Positions 1-6,333 of a stretch of 17,716 bases of DNA are shown in pieces. The stretch covers positions 1,172 through 18,887 of the forward strand of contig DBJV01000037.1 of the NCBI GenBank assembly GCA_002297185.1, given 5' to 3'. Both the position numbers and the translations under genes were made by a program. Within the stretch, counting starts at the first letter, position 1. Each line of letters begins with the position of its first letter. The notes beneath the pieces were generated by a model. The model worked only from the letters and a program-made list of their open reading frames with translations. It ran no database searches and was not told the DNA's origin. Source of the stretch: Christensenella sp. UBA767. GTDB taxonomy: Bacteria; Bacillota; Clostridia; Christensenellales; CAG-917.

Positions 1-789
1 AGCAAAGACTTTTCGAGAAAGCAAGCACAGACAATAAAATCCAAACCCCAACAAACCGCTTATTATTGCCGCCAATGCCACGAATCCATACGTATTAAGA
101 GGCATCTGAACGAGAGAAAAAGTTGAAAACGTGGATACTATCGGCATTTTCATGGCTTGATAAAGCGCGTTGCGCGTTATAGTTGCAGAAAGAACCGAAG
201 AGAATGCACATATGAAAATCGCGGGCGTAAAACGTCTATGCGCCTCTTCGAATGCAAACACTATTCCCGTCAACGGCGCATTAAACGCCACTGCAAGTCC
301 GGCGCAAGCGCCTCCGGTCAATTGATATCTGCGTTCCATATCCGTGCATCTCAATAATTTGCTCGTGCCGTCGCCACACGTTGCGCCTATAAACATGCTC
401 GGACCTTCCGCGCCTGCCGTGAGTCCCGAAATAATGCAAACGAGGCACGCTGCTACCATTGACGGAAGAGATTTGTACCATTTTAGTTCTAACAAGCCTC
501 TTGCCGCGCCCTCCGTCTGCGGTATTCCGCTACCGCGCACCATCGGAACAAATTTTGAGAGCGTCGATATTAAAAACGCTATTATTGCGAGTGCAACGAA
601 AAGCAACGGGACAAATGCGGGATTTTCGCGGATAAGAGAGTATAAGTCTTTTGCGTACTTTGAAAACAGCTCGGCTGCTACGTTGAAAAAAGTAACGATA
701 ACGCCCGCACAAATACCCGTAATTATTCCGACCGCCATAAGTTGAACACCGTGACGGTACAATCTGGAAAGTAAATTCGTTTTTGTCAT
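1..789 (-). CDS. ClC-family chloride channel or H+/Cl- exchanger, C-terminus cut by window edge
   Basis: Integral membrane protein moving chloride, probably in exchange for protons. Reading the minus strand from ATG at 789 gives 263 residues with no stop before the edge. The ClC selectivity motifs are in order: GSGIPQ at 86-91 (Ser is the residue of Cl-selective members), GAEGPSMFIG at 126-135 carrying the gating glutamate E128, and GLAVAFNAPLTGIVFAFEE at 164-182. The second Glu of that EE pair lines up with the internal proton glutamate (E203) of the E. coli ClC-ec1 exchanger, which favours an exchanger over a channel. Long hydrophobic segments run throughout. Family members are about 400-450 residues, so roughly a third is missing beyond position 1. 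An oddity is GAEGP where GREGP is usual. A weak AGG lies 5 bases before the ATG. It is transcribed divergently from the GH31 gene. Confidence 0.9.
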   Translation of the reverse strand, partial: MTKTNLLSRLYRHGVQLMAVGIITGICAGVIVTFFNVAAELFSKYAKDLYSLIRENPAFVPLLFVALAIIAFLISTLSKFVPMVRGSGIPQTEGAARGLLELKWYKSLPSMVAACLVCIISGLTAGAEGPSMFIGATCGDGTSKLLRCTDMERRYQLTGGACAGLAVAFNAPLTGIVFAFEEAHRRFTPAIFICAFSSVLSATITRNALYQAMKMPIVSTFSTFSLVQMPLNTYGFVALAAIISGLLGFGFYCLCLLSRKVFA

Positions 790-811
790 AGAGTACCTAT
801 TCTGCTCAACA

Positions 812-840
812 ATTATAGTCGGTTGCTTTGATAAAAGCAA
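812..840 (-). promoter_or_regulatory. Probable sigma-A promoter for the ClC gene
   Basis: On the minus strand a perfect TATAAT (817 down to 812) lies 17 bases from a TTGCTT at 840-835, which keeps the TTG of a -35 box. It would start transcription near 805, about 16 bases before the ClC ATG at 789. The -10 is convincing and the -35 is weak. Confidence 0.55.
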
Positions 841-917
841 ATATTTTTTTATATCGTAACGTTTCAAAGCGGATCGGCATACGGCGGAGTGGTTACGGAA
901 TATCGATACGACGGGTA

Positions 918-946
918 TTGACACCGTAGCGGTTGCTTGCTATTAT
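918..946 (+). promoter_or_regulatory. Strong extended -10 promoter for the GH31 gene
   Basis: TTGACA at 918-923 and TATTAT at 941-946 are separated by 17 bases, and a TGC at 938-940 adds an extended -10. This is close to the sigma-A consensus. Transcription would start near 953, giving a leader of about 28 bases before the ATG at 981. Confidence 0.8.
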
Positions 947-956
947 ATAATAGCAA
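937..956. promoter_or_regulatory. Perfect 20-bp palindrome over the GH31 -10 box, possible operator
   Basis: TTGCTATTATATAATAGCAA at 937-956 is its own reverse complement at every position. It covers the extended -10 and the likely start site. A dyad here fits a dimeric repressor blocking RNA polymerase, but no regulator gene lies next to it and part of the symmetry comes from the AT-rich -10. Function is inferred. Confidence 0.5.
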
Positions 957-980
957 AATATCTTTTTAGAGGATTGAAAA

Positions 981-3101
981 ATGAGATTTTCAGTTGGTCT
1001 TGCACCTGCAAAAGAAGAGAATGTCGTAGTGTTTGACGACGTCAGAATAAGCGTGCTTAGCAACAGGATTATCCGTGTTGAAAAGGGTGAGTTTACGGAT
1101 AAGCGCACGCAACTTGTTGAATGCCGTGATTTTGCAAATCCGCATTTTACCGTGCAAAAAACAAGTGATAAAGTGCTTGTTGTGACGGATAAGTATATGT
1201 TTTGCATAGACCTTGACAACGCAAATGTATATGTCAAGACGGAGGACGAAAAGGACTGGCGAGTGATTAGCAATCGTCTCAATCTCGGCGGAACGGCTCG
1301 TACTTTGGATGGCACTTTCGGCATTGTCGGGAACTGGAAATGTAGGCGCGAAAAGAAAGACCATTTTTGCTTGGCGCATATAAGGAAAGGTGTTTTTGCA
1401 AGCAACGGAATAAGTGAAATCGACGACGGCAAGTCCGTGCTTTTGAACGAGGACGGCAGTGTAAGCCCGAGAGAAAAGTATTGCGTTGACAAATACGTGT
1501 TTGCATTCGAGGACGATTATCTCGGCGGACTTAAAGAGTTTTATTCGCTCACGGGATATACTCCCGTTTTGCCTAAATATGCGCTCGGCAACTGGTGGTC
1601 GCGCTATCACGCATATACGGATAAGGAATATCTTGCGCTTATGGACAAGTTTGAAAGCAAGAATATTCCGCTTACCGTCGCTACGATAGATATGGACTGG
1701 CATATCGTCAAGAACACGCCAAAGGATGCGGAATATAAGTCTTTCCAAGGCGCAGGCTGGACGGGTTATACTTTTGAAAAGGAACTTTTCCCTGACCCGA
1801 AAGGCTTTTTGAGCAATTTGAAAGGGCGCAATCTTGCGGTCACAATGAACTTGCATCCTCGTGACGGCGTGAGATATTTCGAAGAGCAATATCCCGATAT
1901 GGCAAGGGCGTGCGGTATAGATCCAAGCACCAAAAAGACGGTGGAATTTGATCTCACGGACGAAAAATTCCGTGACGCATACTTTGACATTTTGCACCAT
2001 CCGTACGAGGAAATGGGCGTTGATTTTTGGTGGATAGATTGGCAACAAGGCACGAAATCCAAGATGAAAGGACTTGATCCGCTCTGGCTGCTCAATCACT
2101 ATCATATGATGGATATTTGCCGTGGCGGTAAAAACGGCATTATTCTTTCGAGATACGCAGGACTCGGTTCGCATAGATATCCGCTCGGCTTTTCGGGCGA
2201 TACGTGGGTGGTGTGGAACAGTTTGCGATTGCAACCGTATTTCACCGCACTCGCATCCAACGCAGGCTACACGTGGTGGTCGCACGATATCGGCGGACAC
2301 CTCTTCGGAAAAGGCGATAACGAATTGTATTTGAGATGGTTGCAATACGGCGTATTTTCGCCCATAAACCGCCTGCACTCCAACAACAAGGCGATGAGCA
2401 AAGAACCGTGGAATTATCCGCAAGTCGAGAGTATCGCTGAAGACTTTTTGCGCTTGCGCCACGCACTTTTGCCTTATCTTTATACCGCAAACGTGCGCAC
2501 GGCAAAAGAGGGTGTTCCGCTCATTTGCCCGATGTATTATTACGTCAAAGACGATAAAAACGCGTATAGCAAAAAGTGGCGCAATCAATATTTCTTCGGC
2601 GAGCAAATGCTCGTTTGCCCGATTACGAAAAAGAGCAAAAACGGTGTATCTAAACACGCGTTTTGGTTGCCGGAGGGCAATTGGACGGGCTTTTTCGACG
2701 GCAAAAAATACGAGGGCGGAAAGGTATATGAGCAAGATTTCTCGCTTGCGGAATACCCCGTTTTCGTCAAAGAGGGTGGCATAATCCCGATGACGCAGGC
2801 TACGGACAATTCCACCGAGTTTTCCGACGTCAAAGTGCGCATCTATCTCGGTGAAAACGAGTTTGCGATGATTGACGAACAAGGCAAAATCGACTTTAAT
2901 ATGCGCAAAACCGAGGACGGCGGATACGAGATCGAGATAACGCCGACGGACGACGTCGTAACGAAGAAATTGTCGATTGAACTTGTCGGAATCAAGGGCG
3001 CAAGAGTGCTTGTCGGCGGTGAAGAATCCTCGATAGAAGGCTTGAAAGACCTTGATTGCAAGCATATGATTGTGGATATCTCGGACATTCAAAACGCCTA
3101 A
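981..3101 (+). CDS. Glycoside hydrolase family 31 (alpha-glucosidase-type), cytoplasmic
   Basis: A retaining exo-alpha-glycosidase of 706 residues with GH31 architecture: N-terminal beta domain (about 1-190), catalytic barrel (about 195-490) and C-terminal beta domains. The predicted nucleophile is D353 in WWIDWQQG (350-357) and the acid/base is D407 in GFSGDTWVVW (403-412). HDIGG at 435-439 is a further family landmark, and YALGNWWSRYH (200-210) with ATIDMDWH (234-241) lines the active site. There is no signal peptide, so it probably acts on imported oligosaccharides. The start is supported by AGAGGA at 968-973, seven bases before ATG. It has its own promoter and no co-transcribed sugar genes. 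The exact substrate (alpha-glucoside, xyloside, galactoside or GalNAc) cannot be told from these motifs. Family confidence is high, substrate confidence low. Confidence 0.93.
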   Translation: MRFSVGLAPAKEENVVVFDDVRISVLSNRIIRVEKGEFTDKRTQLVECRDFANPHFTVQKTSDKVLVVTDKYMFCIDLDNANVYVKTEDEKDWRVISNRLNLGGTARTLDGTFGIVGNWKCRREKKDHFCLAHIRKGVFASNGISEIDDGKSVLLNEDGSVSPREKYCVDKYVFAFEDDYLGGLKEFYSLTGYTPVLPKYALGNWWSRYHAYTDKEYLALMDKFESKNIPLTVATIDMDWHIVKNTPKDAEYKSFQGAGWTGYTFEKELFPDPKGFLSNLKGRNLAVTMNLHPRDGVRYFEEQYPDMARACGIDPSTKKTVEFDLTDEKFRDAYFDILHHPYEEMGVDFWWIDWQQGTKSKMKGLDPLWLLNHYHMMDICRGGKNGIILSRYAGLGSHRYPLGFSGDTWVVWNSLRLQPYFTALASNAGYTWWSHDIGGHLFGKGDNELYLRWLQYGVFSPINRLHSNNKAMSKEPWNYPQVESIAEDFLRLRHALLPYLYTANVRTAKEGVPLICPMYYYVKDDKNAYSKKWRNQYFFGEQMLVCPITKKSKNGVSKHAFWLPEGNWTGFFDGKKYEGGKVYEQDFSLAEYPVFVKEGGIIPMTQATDNSTEFSDVKVRIYLGENEFAMIDEQGKIDFNMRKTEDGGYEIEITPTDDVVTKKLSIELVGIKGARVLVGGEESSIEGLKDLDCKHMIVDISDIQNA

Positions 3102-3112
3102 AAATCGGCTCT

Positions 3113-3136
3113 AAACCGCAAAAATCTTCGGTTTTT
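3113..3136 (+). terminator. Weak hairpin after the GH31 gene, doubtful terminator
   Basis: AAACCG (3113-3118) can pair with CGGTTT (3129-3134), leaving a T run that only reaches 3136. An alternative fold pairs GCAAAAA (3118-3124) with TTTTTGC (3132-3138). Both are weak and A-rich sequence follows. GH31 transcripts may end here, but this is poor evidence. Confidence 0.25.
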
Positions 3137-3167
3137 GCAAAAAAGATTGAATTTTGCGGAAAAACGC

Positions 3168-3196
3168 TTGACTTATATTGCACAATTTAATATTAT
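3168..3196 (+). promoter_or_regulatory. Promoter of the rplM-rpsI operon
   Basis: TTGACT (3168-3173) and TATTAT (3191-3196) are 17 bases apart, an almost perfect sigma-A promoter. Start near 3203 leaves a leader of about 90 bases, long enough for the structured element that follows. Confidence 0.8.
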
Positions 3197-3202
3197 TAAC
3201 AA

Positions 3203-3293
3203 GCATATTTTTGGAAGAAGTATGACCTGCGAAGAACTAGCCCCTCCGAGTTCGGCATACGCCTTGCAAAAACAATTTATGGAGGTTAGCACT
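3203..3293 (+). promoter_or_regulatory. Structured 5' leader of rplM, likely L13 autoregulatory leader
   Basis: The leader folds into an interrupted hairpin. GUAUG (3220-3224) pairs with CAUAC (3256-3260). After a bulged A, CC (3226-3227) pairs with GG (3254-3255). A six-base one-sided internal loop (3228-3233) follows, then GAACU (3234-3238) pairs with AGUUC (3249-3253). The 10-base apical loop holds CCCCUCC (3241-3247), and CCUCC there is the exact complement of the rplM Shine-Dalgarno GGAGG at 3281-3285. Loop-to-SD pairing would hide the ribosome site. Firmicutes are known to carry an L13 leader family at this position. I infer this is a member, with free L13 stabilising the closed form. 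The family match itself has not been computed. Confidence 0.7.
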
Positions 3294-3758
3294 ATGGCTA
3301 AGGATTTGTCTTCAATGGCAAAAAACAATAAGTCTTATATGGCAAAGCCGGGCGAAGTGGAAAGCAAGTGGTATATCGTCGATGCAACCGATATGGTTCT
3401 CGGACGTCTTGCATCTCAAGTTGCTACAATCTTGAAAGGCAAAAATAAACCCCAATACACTCCCAACGTCGATTGCGGCGACCATGTTATCATAATCAAC
3501 TGCGATAAAATCGTCCTCACAGGCAACAAGCTCGTGGACAAATACTATCGTTATCACACCGGATACATCGGCGGTCTCAAGGAAATCCAATACAAGAAAT
3601 TGATGGCGGAAAAACCCGAATTCGTCGTGTACAAGGCTGTCAAGGGTATGCTCCCCAAGAACACGCTCGGTGCAAAAATGCTCAAGAAACTCCGCGTTTA
3701 CGCAGGTGCAGAGCATGATCATCAGGCACAATGCCCCGTTGAGCTAAAACTCAACTAA
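3294..3758 (+). CDS. rplM: 50S ribosomal protein L13
   Basis: An early-assembling protein of the large ribosomal subunit, 154 residues. Diagnostic segments are [61 protein letters not shown] and the C-terminal [10 protein letters not shown]. The start at 3294 is fixed by GGAGG at 3281-3285, eight bases upstream. The reading frame is open back to 3135, but that would translate the structured leader and has no ribosome site. The protein begins [20 protein letters not shown]. Relatives normally begin close to the MAKPGE segment, so there are about a dozen extra N-terminal residues with two further in-frame ATGs. Fourteen bases separate it from rpsI, the usual partner. Confidence 0.97.
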   Translation: MAKDLSSMAKNNKSYMAKPGEVESKWYIVDATDMVLGRLASQVATILKGKNKPQYTPNVDCGDHVIIINCDKIVLTGNKLVDKYYRYHTGYIGGLKEIQYKKLMAEKPEFVVYKAVKGMLPKNTLGAKMLKKLRVYAGAEHDHQAQCPVELKLN

Positions 3759-3772
3759 TTGAGAGGTGGAAT

Positions 3773-4186
3773 ATGGCTACTAAGAAAACCAAGAAAGTTC
3801 AATATCTCGGCACCGGTAGAAGAAAGACCGCTATCGCAAGAGTTCGTCTTATCCCCGGCGGCGAAGGCGCAATCATCATCAACAAGCGCACTCTCGACGA
3901 GTACTTCCCGCTTGACACGATGAAACTCATCGTCAATCAACCTCTCGTTGCAACAGGCACGACCGATAAATTTGACGTTTACGTCAACGTTTACGGCGGC
4001 GGTTACACCGGCCAAGCAGGCGCAATCCGTCACGGTATCGCAAGAGCGCTCTGCGTCGCAGACAGCGAGGCTTACAGAGCAACTCTTAAGAGCGAAGGTT
4101 ACCTCACTCGTGACCCGAGAGCAAAAGAGCGTAAGAAATACGGTTTGCATAAAGCACGTAAAGCTCCCCAATTCAGCAAGAGATAA
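3773..4186 (+). CDS. rpsI: 30S ribosomal protein S9
   Basis: A small-subunit protein of 137 residues whose C-terminal tail reaches toward the P-site tRNA. It shows the family landmarks [63 protein letters not shown] and the universal C-terminal SKR. The ATG follows AGAGGTGG at 3762-3769. It is transcribed with rplM and ends 24 bases before a strong terminator. The last codons, stop and first UTR bases (about 4168-4196) recur in inverted orientation in the downstream spacer. Confidence 0.98.
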   Translation: MATKKTKKVQYLGTGRRKTAIARVRLIPGGEGAIIINKRTLDEYFPLDTMKLIVNQPLVATGTTDKFDVYVNVYGGGYTGQAGAIRHGIARALCVADSEAYRATLKSEGYLTRDPRAKERKKYGLHKARKAPQFSKR

Positions 4187-4210
4187 TCGGGCGCATTCAA
4201 GCAACGAAAC

Positions 4211-4241
4211 AAAAGCACAACTTCGGTTGTGCTTTTTTTTT
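4211..4241 (+). terminator. Rho-independent terminator of rplM-rpsI
   Basis: AGCACAAC (4214-4221) pairs perfectly with GTTGTGCT (4226-4233) around a TTCG tetraloop, flanked by AAA and followed by nine T (4233-4241). This is a textbook intrinsic terminator. Confidence 0.97.
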
Positions 4242-4301
4242 CTGCGTCAATCTCCGTGCGTGTTGCTCGTGTACTTCCGTGTACACTCCGCTACGCGTAC
4301 T

Positions 4302-4355
4302 CGATTTCCTTGAACTTCGCCGCTTGCTCTGTGCCGGATTATCTCTTGCTACGCA
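4302..4355. repeat. Degenerate spacer repeat, copy 1
   Basis: A 54-bp unit matching copy 2 (4429-4482) at 48 of 54 positions by hand count, 127 bases upstream of it. Its last 18 bases (4338-4355) are identical to 4547-4564. On the minus strand it reads AGCAAGAGATAATC, the same 14 bases that end the rpsI gene (4175-4188). The surrounding spacer from 4242 holds no credible gene. It also contains a GTGTAC/GTACAC inverted repeat at 4269-4286 and a TACGCGTA palindrome at 4292-4299. Confidence 0.8.
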
Positions 4356-4428
4356 TATTTTATATTTGTTTTGCGACTTGTGCGCCTTGCTCCGTGTTTG
4401 GTCAACGTTTGCACTCGATAAGTATGCT

Positions 4429-4482
4429 TGATTTCCTTGGACTTCTCTGCTTGCTCTGCGCCGGATTATCTCTTGCTGCGCA
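4429..4482. repeat. Degenerate spacer repeat, copy 2, closest to the rpsI 3' end
   Basis: About 89% identical to copy 1. Extended to 4490 and read on the minus strand, it matches the rpsI tail. CCAATTC is followed by a six-base insertion, then AGCAAGAGATAATC (4477 down to 4464), one mismatch and GGCGCA. The rpsI tail has CCAATTC directly joined to AGCAAGAGATAATC, then GGGCGCA. The reading frame is also kept, coding QF..SKR and stop. Confidence 0.8.
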
Positions 4483-4535
4483 AGAATTGGTGCGTTCCGT
4501 GCGACGTTCTCGTCTTTCTCGACTTTTGTTGTTTG

Positions 4536-4564
4536 TTCCTTGGTAAATTATCTCTTGCTACGCA
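4536..4564. repeat. Degenerate spacer repeat, copy 3, internally deleted
   Basis: This copy keeps the start (TTCCTTGG, 4536-4543) and the end (ATTATCTCTTGCTACGCA, 4547-4564) of the unit, and lacks about 25 bases of its middle. It lies 18 bases before the second terminator. Confidence 0.65.
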
Positions 4565-4581
4565 TTGTATATCCGCATAAT

Positions 4582-4610
4582 AAAGCACGGCGATTTTGCT
4601 GTGCTTTTTT
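4582..4610 (+). terminator. Second strong terminator, no gene assigned
   Basis: AAAGCACGGC (4582-4591) pairs with GCTGTGCTTT (4598-4607), with one G-T pair and a six-base loop, then T to 4610. The outer stem resembles that of the rpsI terminator. It points rightward but no open frame ends just before it. It may catch read-through from rpsI or end an untranslated RNA covering the repeats. Confidence 0.85.
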
Positions 4611-4643
4611 AATTCTTACACAATTCTTACACAATTCTTACAA
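4611..4643. promoter_or_regulatory. Three tandem 11-bp repeats, OmpR/PhoP-like binding site candidate
   Basis: AATTCTTACAC occurs at 4611-4621 and 4622-4632, and as AATTCTTACAA at 4633-4643. An inverted GTAAGAA follows at 4656-4662. Direct repeats of one helical turn, each holding a TTACA core, are typical of OmpR-family operators such as Pho boxes. The operon just downstream encodes such a regulator. Binding is inferred. Confidence 0.5.
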
Positions 4644-4721
4644 AATGCGAAAAACGTAAGAAAACGGGCGAAAATAACTTGAAATTGTAAAGTTTTTGTC
4701 AAGATTTATGCTGCTTTTGGG

Positions 4722-4730
4722 TGCGATAAT
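4722..4730 (+). promoter_or_regulatory. Probable extended -10 promoter of the SDR/EFR1/two-component operon
   Basis: TGCGATAAT at 4722-4730 is an extended -10. Start would fall near 4737, twenty bases before the ATG at 4757. No good -35 lies at the right distance: TTGTCA at 4696-4701 is 23 bases away. A weak -35 would suit activator control from the upstream repeats. An imperfect inverted pair CTTGA/TCAAG (4678-4682, 4699-4703) lies between. Confidence 0.45.
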
Positions 4731-4756
4731 ATAGCCGTAAAACAAAGGAGGCAATT

Positions 4757-6331
4757 ATGCAAAAGGTTATCGCACTTACGGGTGCAAGCGGAAATATGGG
4801 GCGTGAAACGCTGGTGCAATTGTTTGAAAGCGACGTCGTTGGCAAAATCAAGGTGTTGCTTGTGAGCGGAAGAAGAGAAAAGAGGCTCGCAAGAGAGTGG
4901 AAACGCAAATACGGTTCGAGATTTGAGGTAATATTTGGAGATATCGCAAATATCGAGGATTGCAGAAAACTTGTCGAGGGCAGCGATTACGTACTCAATC
5001 TCGCGGCGGTTATTCCGCCCATGGCAGACCATTATCCCGTCCTTACGGACAGGTGCAACCGACTCGGCGCAATGAATATCGTTGACGCGGTGAGCGAGAT
5101 AAAGGAAAATCAACCCAAACTCGTGCATATATCCACCGTCGCCATATACGGCAATCGCAACTACAAGCATCCGTGGGGCAGAGTGGGCGATCCGCTTATA
5201 TCCAGCACTTACGACGAGTATTCCGCAAGCAAAATCAAGGGCGAACGCTACGTCATAGACAGCGACGTGCAAAATTGGGCGGTGTTGCGCCAAACGGGTA
5301 TGCTGCACTCCAAAATGCTGTCCAACAATATGAAAGACGGATTGATGTTCCATACTTGTTTCAATGCGCCTATCGAATGGGTTACGGCGCGAGACAGCGG
5401 ACTTTTGATGCGCAGACTTGTGGAAAAGGACGCAAAAGGCGAACTTGAAAGCGCGTTTTGGAAGAAGTGCTACAACATTGGCGGCGGAGCGTGCAATAGA
5501 GTTACGGGTTACGATACTTTTGACGAGGGATTTAAGATTATAGGCGGTTCAACGCAAAAGTATATGAAACCGAGTTGGAATTCCTTGCGCAACTTCCATT
5601 GTATGTGGTTTCAAGACAGCCACGTCCTCAACGATTATTTTGACTTCCAACACGAGGACGTAAAGGATTATTGGCAGGAGATTTTGTCCAAGCACGAATA
5701 CTACCGTCTCGGAAAACTCGTGCCGGCGAAACTCGTGTCAAAACTCGCGATAGAGAGGCTGCTCAAAGACGACAATGCGCCGAGATATTGGGTAAAAACC
5801 AATCAAAACGGCAGAATCAGGGCGTTTTTCGGGAGTAAGGACAATCTAAACTGCATGCCGACGGATTGGGAACATTTCCCCGTCCTTGCGCACGGGCAAC
5901 TTGCAGACGGAAGTATCGATTATAACGATATGAGAGATATCGCCAAACTCAAAGAACACGGCTACATCCTCGACCACGGATACGACGAAAGCAAGCCCGA
6001 CAGCGAACTCGATATAGAAGATATGCGCTCGGCGGTGGCGTTCAGAGGCGGTAAGTGCCTCTCACAAAGCATGACGAAAGGCGATTTATATACCAAACTC
6101 GAGTGGGAGTGTCACGACGGACATAAATTCTGGGCATCGCCGTATTGCATACTCAAGGCAGGGCATTGGTGTCCCGAGTGCTGCCAACCGAGTCCGTGGG
6201 ATTACGACAGATTGTCGAAATTTATGCCGTTCTATGCGCAGGTGTGGTATGACACTCACGCAAAGGGCGAGAACTGCACTTATTTTTACGACGACAAACA
6301 CAACGCGTGCTATACGCATTTTGAGGGATGA
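4757..6331 (+). CDS. NAD(P)-dependent epimerase/dehydratase (extended SDR) fused to a C-terminal zinc ribbon
   Basis: A 524-residue protein. Residues 1 to about 310 are an extended short-chain dehydrogenase/reductase: TGASGNMG (8-15) binds the dinucleotide, NLAA is at 81-84, S126/T127 sit in HISTVAIYG, and the catalytic pair is Y155 and K159 in YSASK. Such enzymes do redox or epimerise nucleotide sugars and similar substrates; the substrate here is unknown. Residues 430-480 form a zinc-ribbon-like module with C452, H456, C472 and C475 (C-x3-H, then WCPEC). It resembles modules found in uncharacterised and endonuclease-associated proteins. The middle (310-430) is unrecognised. AAAGGAGG at 4744-4751 gives a strong start. 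The stop overlaps the next gene's first ATG (ATGA at 6328-6331). The fusion and the redox neighbour are notable. Confidence 0.85.
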   Translation: MQKVIALTGASGNMGRETLVQLFESDVVGKIKVLLVSGRREKRLAREWKRKYGSRFEVIFGDIANIEDCRKLVEGSDYVLNLAAVIPPMADHYPVLTDRCNRLGAMNIVDAVSEIKENQPKLVHISTVAIYGNRNYKHPWGRVGDPLISSTYDEYSASKIKGERYVIDSDVQNWAVLRQTGMLHSKMLSNNMKDGLMFHTCFNAPIEWVTARDSGLLMRRLVEKDAKGELESAFWKKCYNIGGGACNRVTGYDTFDEGFKIIGGSTQKYMKPSWNSLRNFHCMWFQDSHVLNDYFDFQHEDVKDYWQEILSKHEYYRLGKLVPAKLVSKLAIERLLKDDNAPRYWVKTNQNGRIRAFFGSKDNLNCMPTDWEHFPVLAHGQLADGSIDYNDMRDIAKLKEHGYILDHGYDESKPDSELDIEDMRSAVAFRGGKCLSQSMTKGDLYTKLEWECHDGHKFWASPYCILKAGHWCPECCQPSPWDYDRLSKFMPFYAQVWYDTHAKGENCTYFYDDKHNACYTHFEG

Positions 6332-6333
6332 CT

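Noticed and set aside
344..745. 133-residue plus-strand frame at the left edge
   Set aside because: It is a shadow of the ClC gene on the minus strand, which carries all ClC selectivity motifs in one uninterrupted frame.
854..867. LacI-family or CcpA (cre) operator between the ClC and GH31 genes
   Set aside because: GTAACGTTTC has 8 of 10 symmetric bases around a central CG, but the spacing from TG to the central CG is one base short of the cre consensus. It is too weak to claim.
990..3092. 700-residue open frame on the minus strand across the GH31 gene
   Set aside because: It is a mirror of the codon pattern of the real gene. The plus strand has GH31 catalytic motifs, a promoter and a ribosome site, while the minus frame has no recognisable motif.
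3135..3293. Upstream extension of rplM by about 53 codons
   Set aside because: It would begin before the promoter -10 box and translate the structured leader. GGAGG at 3281-3285 fixes the start at 3294.
4229..4546. 105-residue plus-strand frame through the repeat spacer
   Set aside because: It starts inside the rpsI terminator stem. The two 54-bp repeats are offset by 127 bases and so fall in different frames, which is not expected of a coding repeat. There is no ribosome site.
4302..4564. CRISPR array
   Set aside because: Only three diverged copies with unequal spacing, one internally deleted, and no cas genes in the window.
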